Shown here in pieces: positions 25,617-34,624 of a stretch of DNA of 42,387 nucleotides. This stretch comes from an uncultured Bacteroidia bacterium (GTDB lineage Bacteria; Bacteroidota; Bacteroidia; Bacteroidales; Prolixibacteraceae), in NCBI GenBank assembly GCA_903904515.1, contig CAIVCR010000097.1, positions 1-42,387 of the forward strand, given 5' to 3'. The translations under genes and the position numbers were made by a program. Below the pieces are notes generated by a model, which was not told where the DNA came from, did no database searches, and worked only from the letters and a program-made list of their open reading frames with translations. Each line of letters starts with the position of its first letter. The first letter of the stretch is position 1.

Positions 25617-28600
25617 ATGAGCAAAAAATTACACACTTCATTTATTGCATGGACAAGATTTTTGATGCTATTAAAGATTGTGGGGTTGATCGTTGGCATA
25701 TTACTTTATGCAGGATCTGTTAATGCAACAACTTATTATGCCCGTACAGCTGGAACTTGGACGCCAGGAACAGCAACTTCTTCGATTTTTTCCATTACAA
25801 GTTGTGGCACAGCTGTTTCTAACTGTAATCCAGGCGCAGGCGATGATATTTCAATATGTAATGGTATAGCTCTCACGGTAGCGGGTAATGGAGTTATTAC
25901 CAATCTTACGCTAAGTACAACAACCAGCAAGTTAATTATCAATTCAGGGCAGACTCTTACCGTATCCGGAACCTTTTCAAATAGCGGAACTACATCTAAT
26001 GGAGTAAACGGGCCAGGAACAATTCTCTTTACAGGAACAACCAATTTAGGTACTCTAACCCCAACTGGCACAAGGCCTAATGTTACGATAGGAAATGGTA
26101 CCAGCACGAACACAGTGAGTATAACTGCTCCCACTTTAGTTGCAAATCTTACAGTTAGCGCGAATGCAACACTCACGAATACCACATTTACCGTCGGAAT
26201 TAATGGAAGTGCATTCACCAATTCAGGAACCTTTAATTCAGGTACGGGGGCCTATACTTTTTCAGGAGCCTCACAATCTATTAACGGGAATGCTACTACC
26301 TTCTCAAACATTACGGTTAGCAGTACCGGTACTGGTCTGACGAATAACATCACAGCTGCCGGAGGATTAACTATTGCAACCACCTGGGGTGGAACAGGCA
26401 CTTTTGTGCAAGCCACAAGTGCCAATCTTAATATTGGTGCAGCAACAGTTGGTTCAACAACTTTAACCGCCACAGCCAGCAGCAATACGGTGGTATATAA
26501 CGGTACGACGCAAACAGTAAAAGGCACAACATATTATAATTTAACATCAAGTGCTGGCACATTGGCAACCCTTGGTGCTGCTGCAACAGTAAGTAATAAT
26601 CTTTCAGTCACGACCGGCATCCTTGCTGACGGAGGGCTCCAGATAACAGGTAATGGATCAGGAACTTTAACCGTAGCAAACGGAGCAACTTTGCAGATCG
26701 GAGCAGGTACAAATACGACTGAGACATTTCCCACTTTATTTACAACTTCAAATATCAACCTGGGTGCAACATCCACTGTCAACTATAACTGGATAACCGG
26801 AACGACCCGGATCGTAGCAGGATCTGTTACCTCTGTCGGCCCTTCCACCTATGGCAATTTAACCATAACAGGTGCTTCTGGCACTAAAACTGCGGCTTCG
26901 GCAATTACCGTGGCGGGTAATTTGACCATAGCAACAGCAGGTGAAACATTCGCCGATGGTGGATTTACAATTACAGTAAACGGCAATGTTACCAACAATG
27001 CAACGCATTCGGGCGCAGGCAAAATATTATTAAGCGGCGGGTCTGCATCGCATACAGTTACCGGAACAGCAGACACCTACGGAACTCTCGAACTGAATGA
27101 TGCTAATGGCGCCACGCTTGCCAATACTACCGTGACAACCAATGTCGGAACCCTGACAGTGACTGCCGGTACACTGACCTTAAATTCATTCGCAACCTCT
27201 TTGGTTGTCGCAAATACAAATGTTTCGGGAACATTGACTTTCAATAATAATACCGGGACAAGATCAATGGGGACCGTAACAGTGAACCCAGGAGGAACCT
27301 GGAATAATACTACCGTCAATGAACCGGTTACTATTAACGGAGCTACTTTTACCAATACAGGAACCTTTAATTCAGGTACGGGGGCCTATACTTTTTCAGG
27401 AGCCTCACAGTCTATTAACGGGAATGCAACCACCTTCTCAAACATTACGGTAAGCAGTACTGGCACTGGTCTGACGAATAACATTACTGCTGCAGGGGGA
27501 TTAACTATTGCAACCACCTGGGGCGGAACAGGCACTTTTGTGCAAGCCACAAATGCCAATCTTAATATTGGTGCAGCAACAGTTGGCTCAGCTACTTTAA
27601 CTGCAACTGCTTCCGGGAATACGGTTACCTATAACGGGACTACTCAAACGGTAAAAGGTACTACTTATTATAATTTAACATCAAGTGCCGGCACATTGGC
27701 CACGCTTGGGGCTGCTGCAACAATAAGCAATAATCTTTCAGTTACTACCGGTACACTTGCCGACGGGGGATTCCAGATAACCGGTAACGGAACAGGAACA
27801 TTGAATGTTGCAACCGGAGCAACCTTGCAGATTGGAGCTGGTACAGCAACAATTACAACTTTTCCTACCCTGTTTAAAACGGCAAATATTTTATTAGGAG
27901 CTACTTCTACGGTTATTTATAATTCTACAGGTTCTATGACCGTGGCTGGCAATGTAACCAGTGTAGGGCCGTCAACTTATGGACACTTAATTTTATCCGG
28001 AGCCAGCACAAAAACTGCGTCATCGGCCATTACCATTGCAGGAAACCTTACTATTAATACAGGGACTTTAGCTGACGGAGGCTTCTTAATATCAGGACCA
28101 GGGACAGGAACAGGCACATTTACCATAAGTAACACAGGCACATTTACCATGACCAATGCGACGACAACAACATCGTCCTATCAGGCAGGCTCCTTTCCAA
28201 TATTCGGCACTTATGCATTTGATCCGGCCAGTACAGTAAATTACAATGGCGCAGCCGCCCAGCCACTTTATGCCATTGCTTCACCGGGATATGGCAATCT
28301 GAGTATTACAACTGCCTTAGCAGCGAGTACAAAAACAGCAAGCGGTCCTTTTGCCATACAGGGAACGTTAATAGTTGCCAATGCAAACAGCGTATTTTAT
28401 TATGGAAGCAATACCGTCACTGTAAATGGGAATATAGTAAACCTGGGAGTTATCAATGGGGCTTCAGGTTCACCGGGATCGGGTAAGATTTTAATAACAG
28501 GCGGTTCCGGTGCGCACACCCTGACAACAACCGGAACATCGATAACAGCCACCTATGGTAATCTTGAATTCAATGATGCCACCGATCCAACAACCATCAG

Positions 28601-31600
28601 CAATGCTTCCGGCACAGCCGGAACGACTAACGTAACAGGTTTTTTGACAGTAACAAGTGGCACAGTGAATATAGCTTCGTTCACTACCGCTTTCGCTGTT
28701 ACCGGAGCCACTTCTGTAACCGGCACTTTAAGTATAAACAATGCAACGGGTACAACGTTTACCGGAGATGTAACAGTGAATACAAATGGTACATTTAATG
28801 CGTCTGCTGTGGCAGTGGATATTACCTTCGGAGGCAACGTCACCAATAATGGAACATCGTTCGATCTTTCTTCTTCCACGGGAACCACTTATTTAACAGG
28901 TACAAATAAAACTTTAGGGGGAAGTAGTCCATTATCATTTGGTTTACTGACCATTTCAGGAGCCACACTTACTGTGCCATCAGGTGGATCATTATCTTCC
29001 AATGGTGATATTACTATTAACGGGATACTGGCAGTCACCGGAGGTACAGTAACCACTGCCAATGGACACGGGATTGTGAATAATGGAACGATGACAATTT
29101 CCAGTGGTACGGTAACATTGGGAACAGGAGGTAATGGGGGGGAGGACCTAAAAGGAACGGGTTCTGTCTCCATGACCGGAGGTACATTACAGGTAGGACA
29201 TGATTTTAAACCCGGAGTTTTAACTACTCAAGCCAATATGACCGGCGGGACGGTCGAATTCCTCGGTAATAGCGGTCCAGGTGCATTTGGTGCAACTAGT
29301 ACTTATTACTTCTATAATGTTCAAATCGATGCTGCAAGCACTGGTGGACCTGGATTTTCAAGTAAAGCCAATACGATTATCATTCAGGGCAATCTAACCA
29401 TTCAAACAGGTGGAATAGCCGATTTGCCTGCTACTGAAAATAATACAGCCAATTCACTCACTTTAGGCGCTACACCTCAGGCAAGTGGTTATTATGGGAG
29501 TACAAATACATCTTCATTATTAGTTCCAAGTGGTAATAATATATCTGCATTTGGCACAGGCAACAAAACAAATGCGATTAATATTTCCACAACATGTTCT
29601 ATTTCTCTTACATCAGCGGCAGGTACAAATACACAATCTGTATGTCTTAACAGCCCTATCAATAATATTACGTATTCAACGACACTAGCAACAGGAGCAA
29701 ATTTTAGCGGTCTGCCTACAGGAGTTACAGGTAATTGGGCATCGAATGTGGCTACCATAAGCGGGAGCCCTTCAATAACAACCGGAAGTCCGTTTAATTA
29801 TACGGTGACTTTAACCGGAAATTCCTGCAGCAGTACAGCCACCGGTACAATAACGGTACTTTCGCAATTTACCTCGGGAATAATTGCAACAACAGGAGAG
29901 ACGATTTGTTACGGAGGAACACCCGCCAGTACGATTGGAAGTTCAACGGCTGCAACTGGTGGGGATGGAACTATAACCTATTCCTGGAGATCGTCAGCAG
30001 ATTCCTATACCGCAGCCATCAGTGGAGCAACTTCAGCAACCTATCTTCCCCCGGCAGGATTAACGGCAACAAGAAGTTATCAGCGTTATGCACATGACGG
30101 AACCTGCAATACCGGTGCCACTGTATCAACGGGGACATGGACAGTAACCGTAGTATCGGCGCTGAGTTATGGTGCTGCAGGTAATACTTCAGGAGGAGGT
30201 AGCACACAAACAATTTGTTATACTACCTCACCCGCAAGCCTGTCAGCAAATGGAGCAACGGGTTCAGGCAGCTTCAGTTATCAATGGTATTATAAGAGTG
30301 GTTTAGTATCAGCACCAAGTGGGACAAGTACTTCGGGATGGACCCTTGCCACAGGAACAGGAAATGCTACTGCCACCTTTTCGGTACCATCTGCGGTAGC
30401 GGCAAACACTACTTATGCCTGTTTTGTAACGCCAGGCGGAAGTCCAAATTGCGGAACAGCAACATGGGCCACAGGAGCCATACAAGTGACCGTAGAGCCA
30501 AATATTAGCTATGGTACATCAAGCGATGCATCGGGAAATACACAAACGATTTGTTCCGGAACTACACCGGCAGGAAATATGGTGGTAAGTGGAGCAACAG
30601 GATCGGCCAGTTTCAGCTATCAATGGTATTATCAGGCAGGGACACAAAGTAATCCGGGCGGTGGTACCAGCACAACCGGCTGGATAGCATGCGGGTCTTC
30701 GCAAGGGTCGGGTTATAATACCGCTACATTCACACCCTCGGGGACCTTAACAGCCACGACATCATTCGCGTGTTTTGTAACGCCAGGAGGCAGCCCCTCG
30801 TGTGGAACAGCAACATGGGCCAACGGAGTAATAGTGATTACAGTTAATCCGATTCCTTCGGTTACCAATTCCCCGCTGACCCAGACGATCTGTTCGGGCG
30901 TTAGCACCACCCTTGTCACGCTCACTTCCGGTGTTTCGGGTGCCACCTTTGCATGGACAGCCACCGCAACAACGGGTGTTTCAGGTTTCACGGCGAATGG
31001 TACCGGCACGATTCCCGTTCAGACAATCAGCACGACCGGCACCACGCAGGGAACGGTAACGTATGTCGTTACGCCAACTGCTGCTGGCTGTTCAGGTACA
31101 GCGACCAATTATACTGTACTAGTGAATCCTGCTCCTACCGTTACCAATTCCCCGTTAACCCAGACAATCTGTTCGGGCAGCAGCACGACCCTTGTCACGC
31201 TGACCTCCGGTGTTTCGGGTGCCACCTTTACATGGACGGCTACCGCCACTGCTGGTGTTTCAGGCTTCACGGCGAGTGGCACAAGTACGATTCCAGTCCA
31301 GACAATCGGCACCACGGCCAGCACGCAGGGTACAGTAACTTATGCTATCACACCAACAGCGACAAGCTGTTCCGGTGCAGTGACCAATTACACCGTACTT
31401 GTGAATCCGATTCCTACGGTTACCAATACACCACTGACCCAGACCATCTGTTCGGGAAGCAGCACGACTCTTGTCACACTCACATCCGGTGTTTCGGGCA
31501 CCACTTTTGCATGGACGGCTACCGCGACTGCGGGTGTTAGCGGCTTTACATCCAGTGGCACCGGTACGATTCCTGTTCAGGCAATCAGCACCACAGCCAG

Positions 31601-34094
31601 CACCCAGGGAACTGTAACTTATGCCATCACCCCGTCGGCAGCAGGGTGTGCCGGTTCGGTGGCCAATTACACGGTAATAGTCAATCCCATTCCGACGGTT
31701 ACCAATACACCGCTGACCCAAACAATCTGTTCGGGCAGCAGCACAACCCTTGTCACCCTAACCTCCGGTGTTTCGGGCACCACCTTTGCATGGACAGCCA
31801 CCGCGACAACAGGTGTTAGCGGCTTTACCTCCAGTAGTACAAGTACGATCCCTGTTCAGGCGATAAGCACCACGGGCACCACGCAGGGTACCGTAACTTA
31901 TGTCGTCACCCCAACGGCTGCAGGCTGTTCAGGTACAGTGAGCAATTATACGGTACTTGTCAATCCGGCAACGGCCATCGGCAGCCAATCGACTGCTGCA
32001 CAATCAATCTGTCTGAATCAACCCTTTCTTCCAATAACAGTTACCGCAACAGGAACCGGCACTTTAACCTACCAATGGTGGAGTAATACGACTGCCAGCA
32101 CAACAGGAGGGACTTCCCTTGGTTCAGCCAATGGAGCGCAGACAAACAGCTATACTCCTCAGTCAACAGTAACCGGAACGCTTTATTATTATTGTATCGT
32201 CCATGGAAGCTGCGGCGTAGATGTAACCAGTGCTGTTTCAGGGGCATTTATAGTTATCAATGACCTCACCTGGCTCGGTGGTACAAGTTCAGACTGGAAT
32301 ATTGTTGCAAACTGGTCATGTCCATACTTGCCAAATGCGACCACCAATGTTCTGATAGGTAGTGCCACTCATCAGCCTGTGCTGAGTTTCGGCGAAACAG
32401 GAATTTGTAAAAATATAGTAATCAATAGTGGTTCCTCATTAAGTGTGAATACCGGCGGGACACTGCAAATTGCAGAGACCATCACCAACGGCGGGACTTT
32501 AACAGCGTCTGCAGGCACCATTGAACTAATCGGAACTTCAGCCCAAACTATTGGTTCAGTTAATTTTGCCGGTAACACGGTCCAGAATTTAACAGTGTCC
32601 AATCCGGCAGGAGTCACCTTATCCGCCCCATTAAATGTAGCCGGTGTAGTAAAAGCCGCAACAGGGAATTTGACATCAGGAGGGAATCTTACGCTTCTCT
32701 CAACGGGGGCTCAGACAGCACTTATAGATGGATCATCCGGGACACATGCTGTTATAGGAACGGTGACCATGGAACGTTACATCTCTTCGGCATTCGGATA
32801 TAAATATGTAAGTACCCCATTTACCTCCAATTCAGTAAGTGATTTTTCTCCCCCGGTAGATTTAGGTGCAACATTCCCCTCTTTTTATAAGTATGATGAG
32901 AATAATTCGAGAGATTCATCGGGAGTTGCTGCTTATCAGTCAGGTTGGGTTAAGTATCTTTCGGGTACTGTTTCACCGATGGCAGGTTATGCGGCCAACC
33001 TGGGAGCAGGATCGGGTGCAACAACCCTAAGTCTAAATGGAACAGTAAATAATGGACCAATGGCTGTGACACTTTATAACCACAACCGGAAATATACCCA
33101 GGGTTTTAATCTGGTGGGCAATCCTTATCCTTCACCTATTGACTGGGATGTAATTGTAGCAGCAAGCAGTGGTATTGGCTCATCAGTTGCTTTTTTTAAT
33201 ACAAGTGGAACAGATCAATATACAGGCTCTTATTCCTATTATTCAGGTGGGGTAGGCGGTGCCACAAATAATATAGCAGCAATGCAAGGATTTTTTGTCC
33301 TTCCTGATTCACCATCAGGAGTTCTTAATTTCACCAACTCATGCAGGACAAATAACCTTTCCCCAACCTTTAAAGAGGCAAAAGTTGATGATCGGGTGAT
33401 TCTCCAATTTGCGGCAAATTATGATGGTAAAAATGCACTTGATGATGTTGTTTACATTTATTTTGACAACAATTCAAGTCTGCTTTTTGATAAGAAAAGG
33501 GATGCCCTTAAGATGTTGAATACCGATGTGCTGGTTCCCAATCTCTACAGTATAACTTCCGAGACAAAACAAGTAGCGATCAAAGCGATGCCGGTGCCGG
33601 TAGACAGCATCACCAGAATTCCCCTGGGGTTAACAATATTAAGTGAAGGATGGATTAACTTAAACGCAAAGGATATTAGCCTTTTACCATCATCTTATTA
33701 TATTTACTTGGTTGATGCTGAAAAAGGGGTTACGCAAGATCTGAGGAAACTTCCCGATTATCGGTTTAATCTTAAAGCGGGAACGTACAACAACCGTTTT
33801 AACCTGATTTTTTCATTGTCCCAATTAAATACACTACCCACGGTTGCACAAAAGATGTTTCTGATTACCTGTTCAGGATCACTCTTAAAGGTGACCATGA
33901 ACCTTCCACTAAATACGAATGGAACTCTTTATGTAACGAATATGAGCGGTCAGATAATTCTGCACCGCGTGGTTTCCGGTCAGGAGACGGTAGAGATTAC
34001 CCCCGCGTCAAGCAGCGGGCTCTATATACTTACTGTTGTTGCAGGCAATAAAAAAGATTCACAGAAATTACTAATACGAAAAGATTATGAATAG
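25617..34094 (+). CDS. Giant repeat adhesin with T9SS sorting domain
   Basis: About 2,825 residues. I place the start at the ATG at 25617 (MSKKLHT), which gives a standard signal peptide ending VNA; an upstream ATG at 25563 would add 18 hydrophilic residues. Residues about 40-1330 are Thr/Gly/Ser/Asn-rich beta repeats (GNLTI, NGTGTL and similar). This part holds a long duplication (see repeat entries). Two Ig-like units (about 1520-1745, with FSYQWYY and ACFVTPGGSP) precede four near-identical 93-residue PKD/Ig-like repeats. A WLGGTSSDWNIVANW unit lies near residue 2218. The last ~85 residues form a type A T9SS C-terminal domain (GTLYVTNMSGQII ... SGLYILTVVAG). So export is expected by Sec plus T9SS, not the usher. 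It overlaps the next DUF4402 gene by 8 nt, indicating one operon. Confidence 0.9.
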   Translation: MSKKLHTSFIAWTRFLMLLKIVGLIVGILLYAGSVNATTYYARTAGTWTPGTATSSIFSITSCGTAVSNCNPGAGDDISICNGIALTVAGNGVITNLTLSTTTSKLIINSGQTLTVSGTFSNSGTTSNGVNGPGTILFTGTTNLGTLTPTGTRPNVTIGNGTSTNTVSITAPTLVANLTVSANATLTNTTFTVGINGSAFTNSGTFNSGTGAYTFSGASQSINGNATTFSNITVSSTGTGLTNNITAAGGLTIATTWGGTGTFVQATSANLNIGAATVGSTTLTATASSNTVVYNGTTQTVKGTTYYNLTSSAGTLATLGAAATVSNNLSVTTGILADGGLQITGNGSGTLTVANGATLQIGAGTNTTETFPTLFTTSNINLGATSTVNYNWITGTTRIVAGSVTSVGPSTYGNLTITGASGTKTAASAITVAGNLTIATAGETFADGGFTITVNGNVTNNATHSGAGKILLSGGSASHTVTGTADTYGTLELNDANGATLANTTVTTNVGTLTVTAGTLTLNSFATSLVVANTNVSGTLTFNNNTGTRSMGTVTVNPGGTWNNTTVNEPVTINGATFTNTGTFNSGTGAYTFSGASQSINGNATTFSNITVSSTGTGLTNNITAAGGLTIATTWGGTGTFVQATNANLNIGAATVGSATLTATASGNTVTYNGTTQTVKGTTYYNLTSSAGTLATLGAAATISNNLSVTTGTLADGGFQITGNGTGTLNVATGATLQIGAGTATITTFPTLFKTANILLGATSTVIYNSTGSMTVAGNVTSVGPSTYGHLILSGASTKTASSAITIAGNLTINTGTLADGGFLISGPGTGTGTFTISNTGTFTMTNATTTTSSYQAGSFPIFGTYAFDPASTVNYNGAAAQPLYAIASPGYGNLSITTALAASTKTASGPFAIQGTLIVANANSVFYYGSNTVTVNGNIVNLGVINGASGSPGSGKILITGGSGAHTLTTTGTSITATYGNLEFNDATDPTTISNASGTAGTTNVTGFLTVTSGTVNIASFTTAFAVTGATSVTGTLSINNATGTTFTGDVTVNTNGTFNASAVAVDITFGGNVTNNGTSFDLSSSTGTTYLTGTNKTLGGSSPLSFGLLTISGATLTVPSGGSLSSNGDITINGILAVTGGTVTTANGHGIVNNGTMTISSGTVTLGTGGNGGEDLKGTGSVSMTGGTLQVGHDFKPGVLTTQANMTGGTVEFLGNSGPGAFGATSTYYFYNVQIDAASTGGPGFSSKANTIIIQGNLTIQTGGIADLPATENNTANSLTLGATPQASGYYGSTNTSSLLVPSGNNISAFGTGNKTNAINISTTCSISLTSAAGTNTQSVCLNSPINNITYSTTLATGANFSGLPTGVTGNWASNVATISGSPSITTGSPFNYTVTLTGNSCSSTATGTITVLSQFTSGIIATTGETICYGGTPASTIGSSTAATGGDGTITYSWRSSADSYTAAISGATSATYLPPAGLTATRSYQRYAHDGTCNTGATVSTGTWTVTVVSALSYGAAGNTSGGGSTQTICYTTSPASLSANGATGSGSFSYQWYYKSGLVSAPSGTSTSGWTLATGTGNATATFSVPSAVAANTTYACFVTPGGSPNCGTATWATGAIQVTVEPNISYGTSSDASGNTQTICSGTTPAGNMVVSGATGSASFSYQWYYQAGTQSNPGGGTSTTGWIACGSSQGSGYNTATFTPSGTLTATTSFACFVTPGGSPSCGTATWANGVIVITVNPIPSVTNSPLTQTICSGVSTTLVTLTSGVSGATFAWTATATTGVSGFTANGTGTIPVQTISTTGTTQGTVTYVVTPTAAGCSGTATNYTVLVNPAPTVTNSPLTQTICSGSSTTLVTLTSGVSGATFTWTATATAGVSGFTASGTSTIPVQTIGTTASTQGTVTYAITPTATSCSGAVTNYTVLVNPIPTVTNTPLTQTICSGSSTTLVTLTSGVSGTTFAWTATATAGVSGFTSSGTGTIPVQAISTTASTQGTVTYAITPSAAGCAGSVANYTVIVNPIPTVTNTPLTQTICSGSSTTLVTLTSGVSGTTFAWTATATTGVSGFTSSSTSTIPVQAISTTGTTQGTVTYVVTPTAAGCSGTVSNYTVLVNPATAIGSQSTAAQSICLNQPFLPITVTATGTGTLTYQWWSNTTASTTGGTSLGSANGAQTNSYTPQSTVTGTLYYYCIVHGSCGVDVTSAVSGAFIVINDLTWLGGTSSDWNIVANWSCPYLPNATTNVLIGSATHQPVLSFGETGICKNIVINSGSSLSVNTGGTLQIAETITNGGTLTASAGTIELIGTSAQTIGSVNFAGNTVQNLTVSNPAGVTLSAPLNVAGVVKAATGNLTSGGNLTLLSTGAQTALIDGSSGTHAVIGTVTMERYISSAFGYKYVSTPFTSNSVSDFSPPVDLGATFPSFYKYDENNSRDSSGVAAYQSGWVKYLSGTVSPMAGYAANLGAGSGATTLSLNGTVNNGPMAVTLYNHNRKYTQGFNLVGNPYPSPIDWDVIVAASSGIGSSVAFFNTSGTDQYTGSYSYYSGGVGGATNNIAAMQGFFVLPDSPSGVLNFTNSCRTNNLSPTFKEAKVDDRVILQFAANYDGKNALDDVVYIYFDNNSSLLFDKKRDALKMLNTDVLVPNLYSITSETKQVAIKAMPVPVDSITRIPLGLTILSEGWINLNAKDISLLPSSYYIYLVDAEKGVTQDLRKLPDYRFNLKAGTYNNRFNLIFSLSQLNTLPTVAQKMFLITCSGSLLKVTMNLPLNTNGTLYVTNMSGQIILHRVVSGQETVEITPASSSGLYILTVVAGNKKDSQKLLIRKDYE
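26226..27924. repeat. Long in-frame direct duplication inside the adhesin gene
   Basis: The segment 26226 to about 26790 recurs at 27360 to about 27924, an offset of 1,134 bp (378 codons). In the first 200 bp nearly all differences are synonymous third-base changes, while the protein is almost unchanged. So the copies are old enough to have diverged in DNA but are held similar as protein. Confidence 0.85.
30861..31976. repeat. Four tandem 279-bp (93-residue) repeats in the adhesin gene
   Basis: Units start at 30861, 31140, 31419 and 31698 (GTTACCAA), exactly 279 bp apart. Each encodes VTN(S/T)PLTQTICSG followed by STTLVTLTSGVSG and TQGTVTY. They look like PKD/Ig-like stalk domains. High DNA similarity suggests recent expansion or gene conversion and possible length variation between strains. 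Confidence 0.92.
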
Positions 34095-34605
34095 CACCAG
34101 AATAAGCCTGCTGTTCAGAGGGCTTCGAATTATTTGCACGATATTAATCTGTCTTACCTTTTTAAATATCCCGATAAAGGGTCAGGAAAAACCACCAAAA
34201 CCGATTTCTGTAACAGTTAGTACATTGCAACATCTAAATTTTGGAACAATAATACCAAGCGGCTCTTCAGGTGGCAGCGTAACTGTTGACAATAACGGAA
34301 TCAGGTCTAGTTTAGGGCAGATTATTCTTCCTCCTGTAGGCACGTTTTGCAGTCCGGCACTATTTGAGGTAACGGCTTTGCGCGGAACTTTAATAACGAT
34401 AGTAACTTCACCTGCGACTTTGACAGGGAGTGCGGGAGGGACTTTATCACTTACGCCAGGGACGCCAAGTACGGGAACACCATTTGTGGCAAGGGGTACA
34501 ACTACGGACGTATATATTGGTGGAACACTGGCTATCGGTTCATTAATCGCAAATCCAGCAGGTTACTATAGTGGGACTTTTACCGTCACTTTTATCCAAA
34601 ACTAG
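34087..34605 (+). CDS. DUF4402 pilin-like protein 4 (possible tip or base subunit)
   Basis: 172 residues: hydrophobic signal (to about residue 32, IKG-Q), then EKPPKPISVTVSTLQHLNFGTIIPSG and the rest of a DUF4402 domain, ending GYYSGTFTVTFIQN. It differs from the other three in two ways. The segment between the signal site and LNFG is shorter and Pro-rich instead of an alternating Thr/Ala strand. The last residues are QN, not YN. It is also the only one embedded in the adhesin-usher operon (8-nt overlap upstream, 19 nt to the next gene). That fits a specialised end subunit, but this is inference. Confidence 0.82.
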   Translation: MNSTRISLLFRGLRIICTILICLTFLNIPIKGQEKPPKPISVTVSTLQHLNFGTIIPSGSSGGSVTVDNNGIRSSLGQIILPPVGTFCSPALFEVTALRGTLITIVTSPATLTGSAGGTLSLTPGTPSTGTPFVARGTTTDVYIGGTLAIGSLIANPAGYYSGTFTVTFIQN

Positions 34606-34624
34606 CCAATCGATCCAGTCTCCT

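Noticed and set aside
26100-27360. Long minus-strand open frames within the adhesin gene (also 28553-29173 and 30713-31721)
   Set aside because: They are low-complexity Val/Pro-rich mirror frames of the Thr/Gly repeats; they lack plausible domains, and the plus-strand frame is continuous with signal and sorting sequences.
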